From Corella eumyota (lineage: Eukaryota > Chordata > Ascidiacea > Phlebobranchia > Corellidae), in NCBI GenBank assembly GCA_963082875.1, contig OY720103.1, positions 8,618,001-8,682,000 of the forward strand: a stretch of DNA of 64,000 nt, in the 5' to 3' direction. The notes under the pieces are model-generated. The model saw only the letters and a list, made by a program, of their open reading frames with translations. It had not been told where the DNA came from and did not search any database. This document shows positions 22,790 to 33,274 of the stretch, piece after piece; within the stretch, counting starts at the first letter, position 1, and each line of letters begins with the position of its first letter. The position numbers were made by a program, and so were the translations under genes.

Positions 22790-23411
22790 CTAAACATTTA
22801 GGTGTTTCAAAAAAATTTGTTTTATTTATAAATAATAACAAAGCTGTATAACCTTAGTCAGGTGACTCATCGTAAAAAACATTTTTATGTCATATTTATT
22901 AAAAATTTCATCGCTTTTTTAAAAGTTTTATCGCTTTTTATTATGTTGATTTAAATTTCAAATTAAGTAATTAACAAAACGTGATTATTTTAATTTTATA
23001 AAAGTTTAATTTTAATGATTAATTTAGAAAAAACAAACTTATATTTATAATAAAGATATTTGCCTGTTGTTAATTATTCAATTTTTAATAATCACTAAAA
23101 CGAAAAACGAAAGTTTTATTACAGAGTATGACGTCACAGAACAGTCAGAATGATAATTGTTTAAATAATGGCTTGCACAACTTAGGTTATTTAAATAGTT
23201 GATATTTATTTTTACTTTTCATAAACAATTAATATATTAATTTAACATAATTAATAAAAACAAAATAATCCAAAATCTTTATATTTAAAATGTAAATATA
23301 ACATACACTTTAATTTAAAAACAAAAAAAAAAGGAATTTATGTCACATAAGCCAAACCACCCAACAATTTTAAATATATTCCACAATAATTTTAGTAAAT
23401 GAAAAACTTAC

Positions 23412-23573
23412 AGGAGTTAATATTTTTAAACATCCTTTAGCAATGGCAATCCCACCAACTTCTGTGATGTTACATTCACTAATATCAAGCTTTTCAAACT
23501 TGTTCATAACTTTACCAAGTGCTTCTGCTACTTTATCAGTAATTTTGTTCCTCGATAAACTTAACTTCTTCAT
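23412..23573 (-). pseudogene. NLR exon 10: two leucine-rich repeats
   Basis: A 54-codon, phase 0-0 exon: KKLSLSRNKITDKVAEALGK, then KFEKLDISECNITEVGGIA. The spacing is that of ribonuclease-inhibitor-type repeats of about 27-28 residues. It is paralogous to exon 9, and the neighbouring introns also share sequence (caaaataatccaaa...), so the two arose by tandem duplication. Confidence 0.8.
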
Positions 23574-24050
23574 CTAATAAATAAAAACAATTGGATTTAT
23601 TTAATTTTAAGTTTGTCTTAAAACAGGTTTATATATTTACTATGTTGAATGTTAACAAAAAATATAGGTATTTAAACAGATTTGTAACAGAGTTTGTAAC
23701 AAACAACAAATTTGTAACAAACAACAAATTAGATTTGTAACAAACAACAAATTAGGTTATTTAATTAGTTAATAGTTCTTTTTTACTTTCTATAAACAAT
23801 TAAAACTTATGGATTAAAATGAATTAATATAATAATTTAACAAAATAATCCAAATTCTTTTTATTTTTTATGTTAATAAAACTTAAAAAAAATTGTTTTC
23901 CCTTTTAATAAATGTTAAATCTTTTTATAAAAACAACCACTTAATCAAACAATTTAATAACAAAAAAGAAATTGTAATTATATTCAATAAACAAAATCAC
24001 CCAACAATTTAAAACATATTCTAGAACAAGTATACTCAATAAACACTCAC

Positions 24051-24215
24051 AGGGGTTGATATTTTTAAACATCCTTCAGCAATAGCAATCCCACATAATT
24101 CTGTGATGTTACAATCTCTAATATCAAACACTTCAAACTTGTCCATAACTTTATTAAGTGCTTTTACGTCTTTGTTATCAATGTTTTGGCCAGATAAGTG
24201 TAGCAATAATGTTAT
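24051..24215 (-). pseudogene. NLR exon 9: two leucine-rich repeats
   Basis: A 55-codon, phase 0-0 exon (LLLHLSGQNIDNKDVKALNK; DIRDCNITELCGIAIAEGCL). Donor gtgagt at its 3' end. It is open and in frame with exon 10. Confidence 0.78.
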
Positions 24216-24490
24216 CTCAAAAAATAATACAACAAAATTAATTAAAAAATGATAACAGTTACCTAAAATTTTTTTGTATATTTACAAAAAGTATATAAGC
24301 AAACTGCTGGTTTACTGAAGAGAATGGATTTATTAAGTTTCGCTTTTTTAAACTTAATGGTATAAATATTTTGCATAAAATTTTTATAATATTTATTTTA
24401 ATTTAATAAAGTTTTATTCACTTTCACCTATATAAAAATAAAATTATTTTTCTAAATTCTTTTTTAAAGAAAATAGAGATTTACAAAAAC

Positions 24491-24741
24491 TGGCAGCGTG
24501 GTGTACACTTGCTACACCATGTGAGGTCGTGGGTCTGATCCCCACTGTTTTCATGCTGTAGCGCCCTTGAGTAAGGCGCTATAAACGGTATGAACTTTTG
24601 CTAAGCCAGCACTTAATCAGCAGCATAATTACCAGGCAATTATAATCTATAATATCCCAAACTGCCACATGCAACTTGGGACTGCGTCGAGATTACAGTT
24701 CTTTATCCAGCGCATTCGACCTTCTCACATCAAGGATAAAG
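24491..24741 (+). repeat. SINE in NLR intron 8
   Basis: Full-length head to tail (tggcagcgtggtgtacactt ... catcaaggataaaga), with part of the A-box loop deleted. It is antisense to the gene. Confidence 0.85.
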
Positions 24742-25077
24742 ATATATACAAAAGAAAATTATCAGTTTTATAAGTTTAATTATTCGCCACAAAATTTTTA
24801 TTGTCTAACAACAAAATAATACTTGTGATGTCATATAATTATAAAAACCAATTCAAAGTTTTATACAGTTTAAAAGTTCATTGTATTCTTTATGTTTAAC
24901 TATTTAATGATTATTATTAAATAACTGGGATGTATAAGTTTATATTTGTCCTCGCTTGTAAATTAGAAAATTAAAAGCACTTCTTTAACTTAACCAGTAT
25001 GTAAGATTATTATTAAGATATGATAATAACATCCCTTAAAAAATACATAAATTAGAAAATAATCAAATTTTACAAAC

Positions 25078-26851
25078 CTTAGCCTTTCCTTTCTCAGTTG
25101 AAGATAATAACTTTAAACAATCATCTAAACTTCCTTTTAACTTCATTCTTACAAAAAGAGGTTTGGTGATTCGTTGAAACATGTAGCAAAGATGAATGAT
25201 GTCACTTGGTAACACCTTTCCACTAAACTTAAGCTCCAAATCATCAGGTAGAAGATTTAACACAGATCGGTTGAGGTCATCATTTTCAGATTCGTACAAG
25301 TAACAGCCAAGTTTAACAAGACTTGTAGCAGAATCTAGAGATAAAAGACCAAGCTCTTGACACAAATCTTTGGCAGCTTTTTTTAACACCTCTCGTTTTT
25401 CATTGTAAACTGTTGTAGAACAAGATTGAAACATAGACAAATTCTTGGAACTGTAGAATCCGAAAAGGAATTTTGTGACTACTTCCCATCGACTAGTAGA
25501 AAACTGGGGAACACATTCTTGAAATTCATCTAGATTTGCCCATAAGAATAAATACATAGCAGCAAACAGTTCTTGCCAAGTGAGATGACTGAAGTTGCTT
25601 CGTTTGTCTCCTTCTAATATCTTGACTTTCATGTTCGAGGAATCATAAACAAAAGTGTCAAGAAATGTTTTCAGTATATCTTCAAAAATTTTAGCATTTT
25701 TAATGTCATTTTGGTCAAAAATAATTTTTGTATTCTTGAAACCATTCCAGGCAAGACAAGCTAGACCTTTTATACCCTCTTTAAGATTTTTTGTGTTGTC
25801 GCGAAAATGATCAGTCCTAATATAGTGTAATAAGGAAGAAAGCATTACCTGCGTCATTGTTTTTAGTTCAACTGCTGTTCCAGTCAAAATTGCTTGATTT
25901 ATGCAGTGCATAGTTAGAATGCAGTTGACAGGAACATAATTAAAAGCATCAATATCTGGATGATCTTGCAAGTATTTTATAACTTCAGATGAATTTTCCC
26001 CACATATCTGCATACACATGTTTTCTTGTGCTGTCTTATTAAAACCGAGTAATTTTACGACCAAGTTAGGTCTACAAGAAGGATGCCACTCATACATTTG
26101 CCGTGGTCGAGATGTAAGGCATTAGGAAATAACTTTCCATTAAAGATGTTTTTCAAAAACTGCTCAGCTGATTTATTTGATGAAACTAAACTTTTAGGTT
26201 CTTTTCCTAACGTGGTACTATCGGCTTCATCCAGTCCATCAAAGATAAGGATCATGTCAGAACTGTTTTTAATACAATTTAATGATTCTGCATAAGTTGA
26301 TTCTGGCTTATCCCAATCAATAGATGAATTTGCAACAAGGAATCTTAAAATTGGCATTTTTTCACTAAAATCAACAGAACGCAGCCTAATACAAAATAAG
26401 AATTTTATATTTAAGTCATTATTTTTCCACACAATGTCGCTTATAAGCATCTTAATGAGAGTGGTCTTTCCCATCCCAGCTTGTCCTATAACTGCCACCA
26501 CTTTGGAATTTAACTTTACAAATTGTTTTCTATTTTCACCTTTTTAATGTTTTTTGTTAGCAACTTTTTCGACTTTTTGTGTTGCAAATTCAAAAAGTTT
26601 ATTTAACCTAATTTTAGTTCCGGAGTATTTGTCCGGATCAGTTAGCTTAGACATTTGCTTAAATTGTTCTTTTCTGGTATTATGATGATCAACTAAATCT
26701 AAATCTTTAATATCAGTGGAAGAATATTCTGCAAATTCTAACTCAACATATTCTATCTGTTTGTCTAATTCAACAGGAGAACAGAACTCATAAGCAAAAA
26801 GTCTAGCTTGTTCAAAACATTTTTTAGATAGTTCAACACATAAAGAATCGC
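25078..26851 (-). pseudogene. NLR exon 8: linker, NACHT and helical domain
   Basis: It opens with a helical linker (SLCVELSKKCFEQARLFAYE ... KIRLNKLFEFATQKVEKVAN), followed by an in-frame TAA, and then by ENRKQFVKLNSKVVAVIGQA in the same frame. NACHT follows: Walker A at about 26485, Walker B at about 26245. The sensor region SRPRQMYEWHP at about 26100 is one frame off from the preceding PNAL. The rest is open for about 340 codons (LTWQELFAAMYLFLWANLDE, typical of the helical part) to the donor aag/gtttgt at 25078. Confidence 0.85.
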
Positions 26852-27164
26852 CTGAAATACAAAAATTTTAACTAGGTAAATTTATTAGTTAGTATATATA
26901 TTTTATAATTAAATTAGTTATTTTATTCTATTTGCCTTTCTAAAATTTTATATAACTTATAATAACATTTATTTTAGACATGACAGCACATATAAAATAA
27001 TTATGACAATTTTTTTTAATGTAATAAATTAACCTAGTGACATAAAAATCATAAGCGCCGACTTCGTATAAAATTAAAGAGGGTGTACCATTTTCATGAC
27101 GTCAAAAAATTACCCATTTGTAAAGCTATTTAAAAAGTGTGTTACAATTACGCAAATTAATCGG

Positions 27165-29539
27165 CGTAGAATTAATTGTAATAAGCCTATTACAATCAAT
27201 TCTAAGTTCAAGCTAGTTAAATGTCATTGACCGGACACGTACAACAATTATTCTTGTTACAACGGTCATGAACTTTAAACAATGCACACTAAAATCGCCC
27301 TTAACGAGAATTAGCCACGTAACCTGTCTGTAGAAGGCCAACGGCTTTCTTTATAATGAACGAACTTTTATTGCCTCTCGGTTTTGCTATAAATACTGGA
27401 ACAATTTAAACATTCTTTACCAATCTACTGATAGTTGGTCATCGTTGGGCCAATCTACCGATAGTTGGCCACCGTCGCATCTCGCAATAGCTGGACCTAC
27501 AAACCGTGCTATCCTACTGTAACTGTATCGTCAGTCTAGCGATCTAGCTGATCTTGTAAGATAACTTTTAATCAAACCGTGTAAGTGTTTTGCCGATTAC
27601 AATAAAAGTAATACTGATACCGTCTTGTCGTTTATAAATAAAACTTAAACAAAATACCAAACCAGATAATCATAATAAAAATGGAGTCGGTAAACGGAGT
27701 TAAATCAATTAAACCAAATAAACAACCAAAATAAGTACAATAAATCATGTTACTCTACAAATGGCGATTTCCCCGCGTAATTGAAGAATAATAATATAGT
27801 TGTAGAGTGCTATTGACCTCGAATACGCAAACCTTTTGATACTTTAAACCTTTCGATATTTCAAACCTTCTGATACTTCAAACCTTTCGATATTTCTAAA
27901 CTTTCGATTTACGATATAAAATAAGATACCTTTTGATAAGAGAGTTATATAATTAATTTGCGATGCGCGCACAAATAAAATATAACTAGCAACTGCCTAA
28001 GGCTATAACGCCATTTTAAACAAAGCGCAGCAAATAAACGTTTTATAGCGCAATAACAAAACAAACGCCAAAACCTACATTCTGTAGGAAGCGTAACATC
28101 AACTTTGATTTTAGGTAATCCGAGACAACATTAACCCTCATTGGAGGCACAACAAATCAAATTAAACAATTAAATCAAATAAACAACCAAGATAAGTATA
28201 ACAATAAATCTAGTAACTCTACAAATAGGATTTCCCGGCATGATTGAAGGTTAATAATATAGTTGTAGAGTGCTATAAATAATCTCAAATACGCAAACCT
28301 TTCGATATTTCAAATCTTTCGATATTTTTAACCTTCCGAATTGCGATATAAAATAAGATACTCTTATAAGAGTGTTAAATATTTAGATTGCCATGCGCGC
28401 ACAAATAAAATATAACTAGCAACTGCCTAAGGCTATAACGCCATTTTAACAAAGCGCAGCAAATAAACGTTTTATAGCGCAATAATAAAACAAACGCCAA
28501 AACCTACATTCTGTAGAAAGCGTAACAACAACTTTATTTTTAGATAATCCGAGACAACATAAACCCTCATTGCAGGCACAACAAATAACGACATTTCCTC
28601 ATATCTTCTCGAACATTGGCGATGCAAACAAAAGTAGTGAACAAGGGGCATACGCCCTTCTCTAGACCTCCAAACGGGCTACGATTTTCTGACTGCAACT
28701 ATTCCCTTGTCTGTTAGCCGACAAAAAAAAGCCCACAGATGGCTCGTCTACTTTAACGCCCAAGCTGGCTTAACTACACCCACAGAGGCTCATTTATCGT
28801 CACTTTCCAATGTCACTCGTTGCAAGCAAGCCCACGACACAGCTCAAGAAAATGGAAGATCGCAACATGTCAACCAGTTCACTCCTCAATTTCCATTTGT
28901 TTTTCCGAAGAAGATATTGATTCTGCCGAATTTTTATATGCCAGGAATGCACAACTTTCTCCAAGATTAGGTAATGTAAAATCAATTGTAAAAAGACTAT
29001 TACAATCAATTCTAAGTTCAAGCTAGTTCAATGCCATTGACCGGACACGTACAACAGTTATTCTTGTTAGAACGGGCGTCAACTTCAAACAATGCACACT
29101 AAAATCGCCCTTAACGAGAATTAGCCACGTAACCTGTACGTAGAAGGCCAACGGCTTTACAACAAACGAACTTTTATTGCTACTCGGTTTTGCTATAAAT
29201 ACTGGAACAATTTAAACATTCTTCACCAATCTACCGATAGTTGGCCACCATCGCATCTTGCAATAGCTGGACCTACAACCCGTGCTATTTTACTGTAACC
29301 GTACCGTCAGTCTAGCTGATCTTGTAAGATAACTTTTAATTAAACCGTGTAAGTGTTTTGCCTTATTACAATAAAAGTATTACTGTTACCGTCTTGTCGT
29401 TTATAAATAAAACTTAACCAAAATACCAAACCAGATAATCATAACAAATGGAGTTGGTAAACCGGGGTCAAATCAAATTAAACAATTAAACCAGATAAAC
29501 AACCAAAATAATTATAACAATAAATCTAGTAACTCTACA
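27165..29539 (+). mobile_element. Non-autonomous LTR element in NLR intron 7 (fossil)
   Basis: Two direct repeats, 27165-27759 (595 bp) and 28975-29539 (565 bp), both end in actctaca. Each carries a TATA box (gctataaatactgg) and a polyadenylation-like aataaaag. After the first repeat, tggcgatttccccg resembles a primer-binding site. The 1.2-kb interior has no pol or gag coding and holds an internal duplication: the block starting aatataaatagttgtagagtgc-like at about 27790 recurs at about 28250, preceded by another LTR-end fragment. A weak 4-bp duplication (tcgg/ccgg) flanks it. It is a fossil of moderate age, antisense to the NLR gene. Confidence 0.65.
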
Positions 29540-30575
29540 CCGGCAAACAAAAACTAAGCGAAACAAAAAACAGAGTATATTGGAATTAAAAAATATATCA
29601 ACTTGGCACCGCATTTAATGAAAAAGTATTTAACACTTGCAAAATTTCCTTTTGTTAAATGAAAAAGTTTGCAAAATGTAATATATAGTATAAACATTTT
29701 TTTTGTATTTGCGCATTCTATTTCTAAAATAAAATTAGTAATATGTTTAGTTTTGTTTAATTTATTAACAATTTGCGTTTTTTTTTAATAAAAAAACAGG
29801 CCCTCGATTAAGAACTTATTGCGTATCATATTCGTAAAAACGTCCTAAAACTACACAAATACTAAACGTTTGTTTAGTCAGTTTAAACTGTCCTCGTATA
29901 TACCCCGCATTTTGCTACATGTAAAAGCTTGTGGTTTGAAATTTAAGAATAATTATTTTTTCTCACTTTTTTAATATTTTCTATGATTCAAAGCTACACC
30001 GACATTTGATGAAGTTGAAGGTGCTGCGTGATTGATAACATCTGTAAGATCTTGCGTTTTGTCAATTTGTGTTATAAAATTGCCAGTTGTGATAGGATAT
30101 ATGTATTATAAACCCCGCCGCAAACACTGGCTTATCACGTTGTGCATAATTACTCATGTCCAATATTCTTTTAATATTTATAATTGCGTTTAGAAGACTC
30201 GCACGGATTTTAAATTAATAAACAATAACATACATTAATATATGGTTGTTATCAAATTTAACATAATATGTAAGCGTAAAAACGAACTACAGTTTAAAAA
30301 AATTAAACGCTCTGTCATTTTATTAATGTTTTTTTTTTGTTTTCGTGATGAAAAGACTCTTTAGCGTAAAAACATAGAGCGCGGTGCCGCTCTGCTCTCC
30401 TGGAAGTCGGCGCCCCTTCAAAAAATGCTTTGTATTTATAGACCATAAGCCTATCGTTCTGCTTGAAAAGTGTTAAAAAATAGGCCAACAATATAGCAAT
30501 AGTACTTTCATTCACTAACTAAATGTTTAATAGCAAAATCTTTCTTTTCATACCAAAGCCAAATAAAATACTTAC
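29540..30575. other. Rest of NLR intron 7
   Basis: AT-rich intron sequence with no recognised element. A short GC-rich patch (30375-30420, cggtgccgctctgctctcct) makes a small open frame with no family features. Confidence 0.4.
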
Positions 30576-31470
30576 TTTGCATATTTTTTGTTGATGTTGT
30601 TTGTGTTGGAAAAGGATTTAAAATTTCTTTTATCCGGGTTTGAAATTCCTCACGATATTCCTTTAAATAAAAATTTTATTTAATATTTTAAAATAGTGGC
30701 TTAAAGTCAAATAATCTATAAAAATAAAATATAAAAAAATTGATAAATTTTCCCATTTTTTTTAAACTACTTTAAAATAAGATCAATTATTAAAACATAT
30801 TTTTGTAAATCTTTTTTGTTACTAGATAAATACAGCTCCACAACATGTAAAAATACAAAACTTAGAAACCTCGCTTGATGACAAAGAGCTGTAATGTTCA
30901 TTTTTTTCTGGATCTGATTCTTCAAAATAAAACAAACAGTATTGCAGTAATTAATAAATTATTTAAGTGAATATAATCTAAGTTCAACCTTATTTATTGC
31001 ATTTAAATAAGTTAACCCATAAGACATATGTATTTATATGTGATAACAAATTGCATCCTAACCAAAAAAAAATAATTTAAAGCAATTTAATAAAACTTTA
31101 TATATAAATTTTCTCTACTTACTGTGACTAGGTTGTGGAAAAACTTTTTCGTATCTGCTTGGTTTGGATCTTGGTTCTTCTGTGGAACTTTCCTGTTTAA
31201 TAAAAAATGGGTTGGGGTAATATCATGAGGTCAATAATAAATCGGACTTGTAAAACCTGAAACTGGGTTAAGGTAATAATATAAGGTTAATAATATTTCT
31301 AACTTGTACAACTTGGGACTGGGTTGGGGTAATATAATGAGGTCAATAATATCTCGGACTTTTACAACTTAAGACTATGTAGTGATACATTTAACATTAA
31401 ATATAAAATAAATTAAAAACCTCATTTGAAGAAGGTGTGTTCTGCTCTTCACCTTCTCTTGAAAAAGCTC
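30576..31470 (-). pseudogene. NLR exons 4-7: linker region
   Basis: Four short exons of 50, 70, 50 and 85 nt (31470-31421, 31192-31123, 30919-30870, 30660-30576). They encode FSREGEEQNTPSSNE, then EEPRSKPSRYEKVFPQPSH, then SDPEKNEHYSSLSSSE, then EYREEFQTRIKEILNPF. All splice sites are GT-AG and every junction keeps the frame. The region is hydrophilic and probably a flexible linker between N-terminal segment and NACHT. Intron 4 contains a repeated phrase (actgggtt[ga]gggtaata..aggtcaataata) in three copies at about 31210-31350. Confidence 0.75.
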
Positions 31471-31720
31471 CTGATTAAAAAAAAGAGAAATTATGAAATA
31501 CAATAGTTATATAAACTATAAAATGGTACTGAAGTTATGCTTAAGTTATGTATAATTATTTGAAGTAATCAGTGTAGTAGTTTACTCTTGCTAATGTTTT
31601 AATTTTGTTTGCTCGCAAGCTTACTCTTATTCCAACAACAATTAACAAAGATTTAAATACAAGTATATAAGATTAACAAAATTCAAATTATTTTTTTTTC
31701 ATGTTATTAAACTTATTTAC

Positions 31721-31921
31721 CACTTGCATAAATATTACAGCGATCTAAGTTTCCCCCCGATACATTTACTCCACCAGATTGGTCGACATTAAGAGTGTTT
31801 TCTTGAGTATATTGAATATTCTGAGTGTTTTGGATATTCTGAGTGTTTAGAATAGTTTGGTTTGAAAGGAATTGATTTTGATTAATAACAGCAGATTGAA
31901 CATTTACATTTACCACCGCAT
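31721..31921 (-). pseudogene. NLR exon 3: Asn/Gln-rich segment with amyloid-like motif
   Basis: A 201-nt exon encoding VNVNVQSAVINQNQF, a degenerate Asn/Gln/Thr repeat (NTQNIQNTQNIQYTQ) and the motif DQSGGVNVSGGNLDRCNI. The V-N-V-S-G-G-N pattern resembles the core of RHIM-type and related amyloid signalling motifs (for example the V-Q-V-G-x-N-N core of RIPK3). This is a visual resemblance, not a profile match. No death-fold, CARD or PYD domain is visible in the N-terminal exons. Confidence 0.75.
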
Positions 31922-32045
31922 CTGCAAGAAAATATTTTAATTAAAAATTAAAAACTATACAATATCAATTTATATTAAAACTTGATGGCTTTCAAACCAA
32001 AACTTTTTATGTAACTTTGAACTTAAGATCATATAACAAACTTAC

Positions 32046-32118
32046 TTAAAGGTAAGTTTAATGTACTAAGATCAACCTCAGCAGGAATATTTATTGAAGA
32101 AATACGTGTTTGAGAATC
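32046..32118 (-). pseudogene. NLR exon 2
   Basis: A 73-nt exon (DSQTRISSINIPAEVDLSTL...), entering in phase 0 and leaving in phase 1, which matches exons 1 and 3. Confidence 0.75.
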
Positions 32119-32220
32119 CTATTAAAAATTAGGTTTAATATTTTATATCTAAATAAGAAGCACTACAGATAATGGGCAATATAAAATGCTATTTCTTTAA
32201 TAAATACAAAATTGTTTATA

Positions 32221-32485
32221 TCTTTATCCTCGATGTGGGAAAGTTGAATGACTTAAACATAGAGTAACATAAGTTACTTCGACCCAGTCTCGAGTTGCCT
32301 GTGGCAGTTTTGGATATTATAGAGACTATAATTGCCTGGTAATTATGCTGCTGATTAAGTGCTGGCTCAGCAGGAGTTCATAGCGTTTACTCAAGGGCGC
32401 TACAGCATGAGATCAGGGGGGATTGAACCCACAACCTCAAGTGTGGTGTAGCAAGTGTTCTTACAACTACACCACGCTGCTGGTT
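32221..32485 (-). repeat. SINE in NLR intron 1
   Basis: Full-length copy from the tail (tttatcctcgatgtggg) to the tRNA-like head (ccacgctgc). Same orientation as the gene. Confidence 0.85.
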
Positions 32486-32558
32486 ATTAAAACACGTTTT
32501 TAAACTAGTGAAACAAACAATTAAAAGAATAAATACTTTTTTGTTTAACAATAAATAC

Positions 32559-32651
32559 CTGTAAATCGTTAACATTTGACAGCGCTGGATCATTGTTATT
32601 TGGCAACACTGGGTCATTAGCATTTGGCAACACTGGATTATTATTTTCCAT
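32559..32651 (-). pseudogene. NLR exon 1 with start codon
   Basis: ATG at 32651, 31 codons, donor gtattt. It encodes three tandem 8-residue repeats of the type DPVLPNNN (NNPVLPNAN/DPVLPNNN/DPALSNVN). This ATG is chosen because an in-frame TAA or TAG lies shortly upstream in most readings and the exon joins exon 2 in phase 0; a longer 5' reading (65 aa) is possible but lysine-rich and AT-biased. Confidence 0.65.
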
Positions 32652-32659
32652 TTTTTCCT

Positions 32660-33274
32660 TAATTTCTAATAATAAATAAAGATATATTTTTTTTTTGTTC
32701 ACAAATTATCCTTAATTTAAAAAAACAATAAATTTAAACCTTATTAAAAAAAATTGACATATCAGACTAGTATTAGGTACTAGAATCGTTACATATAACA
32801 TGTAGTTACATTAAATCTAATTTCTTAGAAATTGGGTTAAGTTAAACAACACTTATTTTAGGATTCTACACAGTGCTATTTTAAAAATGAAGCAAAGCAA
32901 AACACTTTAAATGCAATAAGCAAGAAGGTTTTAAATTTGTAATAAATATTTATTTGTCAGCCTGAGTGTTATAATTAGAACATTAATAATTTGCACAAAC
33001 AAAATTGGTATTTGTTTTTTCTCTAACAAAATCTCAATTATAAGAAATTTTTTTTTTGATTTTAACAACTAGTCACGCTATTTATTCTAGAAAAATTTTT
33101 CAATTTGTTAGGTTAAAGAGTTCAGGGTGTCCATGAATGTCAATATTTGGGTTTGTGTTGTCCTGTGTATTAGTAGAACCAATAAAAACCTTTTTATAAT
33201 ATACTAAATTTAATAATTTACAACCTGGCAATTTTAACTAATTATAAAATACTGCTGAATATATTCAAGGGTGT
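32660..33274. other. Region upstream of the NLR
   Basis: AT-rich with no gene recognised. It should contain the NLR promoter, but I see no convincing TATA box or initiator. Confidence 0.4.

Larger units (their letters stand above)
22622..32651 (-). pseudogene. NLR-family receptor gene (NACHT-LRR), 11 exons, damaged
   Basis: Eleven exons join with compatible phases from ATG to TAA: 32651-32559, 32118-32046, 31921-31721, 31470-31421, 31192-31123, 30919-30870, 30660-30576, 26851-25078, 24215-24051, 23573-23412, 22789-22622. They total 2891 nt, one base short of a multiple of three. The N-terminus is Asn/Gln-rich. Exon 8 carries the NACHT ATPase with Walker A (GQAGMGKTT) and Walker B (MILIFDGLDEAD), then the NACHT-associated helical region. 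Three exons encode leucine-rich repeats. NLRs sense microbial or danger cues in the cytosol and oligomerise. Two lesions lie in exon 8: an in-frame TAA (26546-26544) and a one-base loss near 26115 before SRPRQMYEWHP. Everything else is intact, so decay is recent or the lesions are allelic or assembly errors. Confidence 0.85.

Noticed and set aside
28707-28970. 87-codon frame inside the intronic LTR element as a gag remnant
   Set aside because: No zinc knuckle, capsid or protease motif; overlapping frames on both strands are equally open.
30315-30515. 66-codon minus-strand frame in the NLR intron
   Set aside because: It starts and ends in AT-rich intron, has no homologous motif, and the exon chain skips it with perfect phases.
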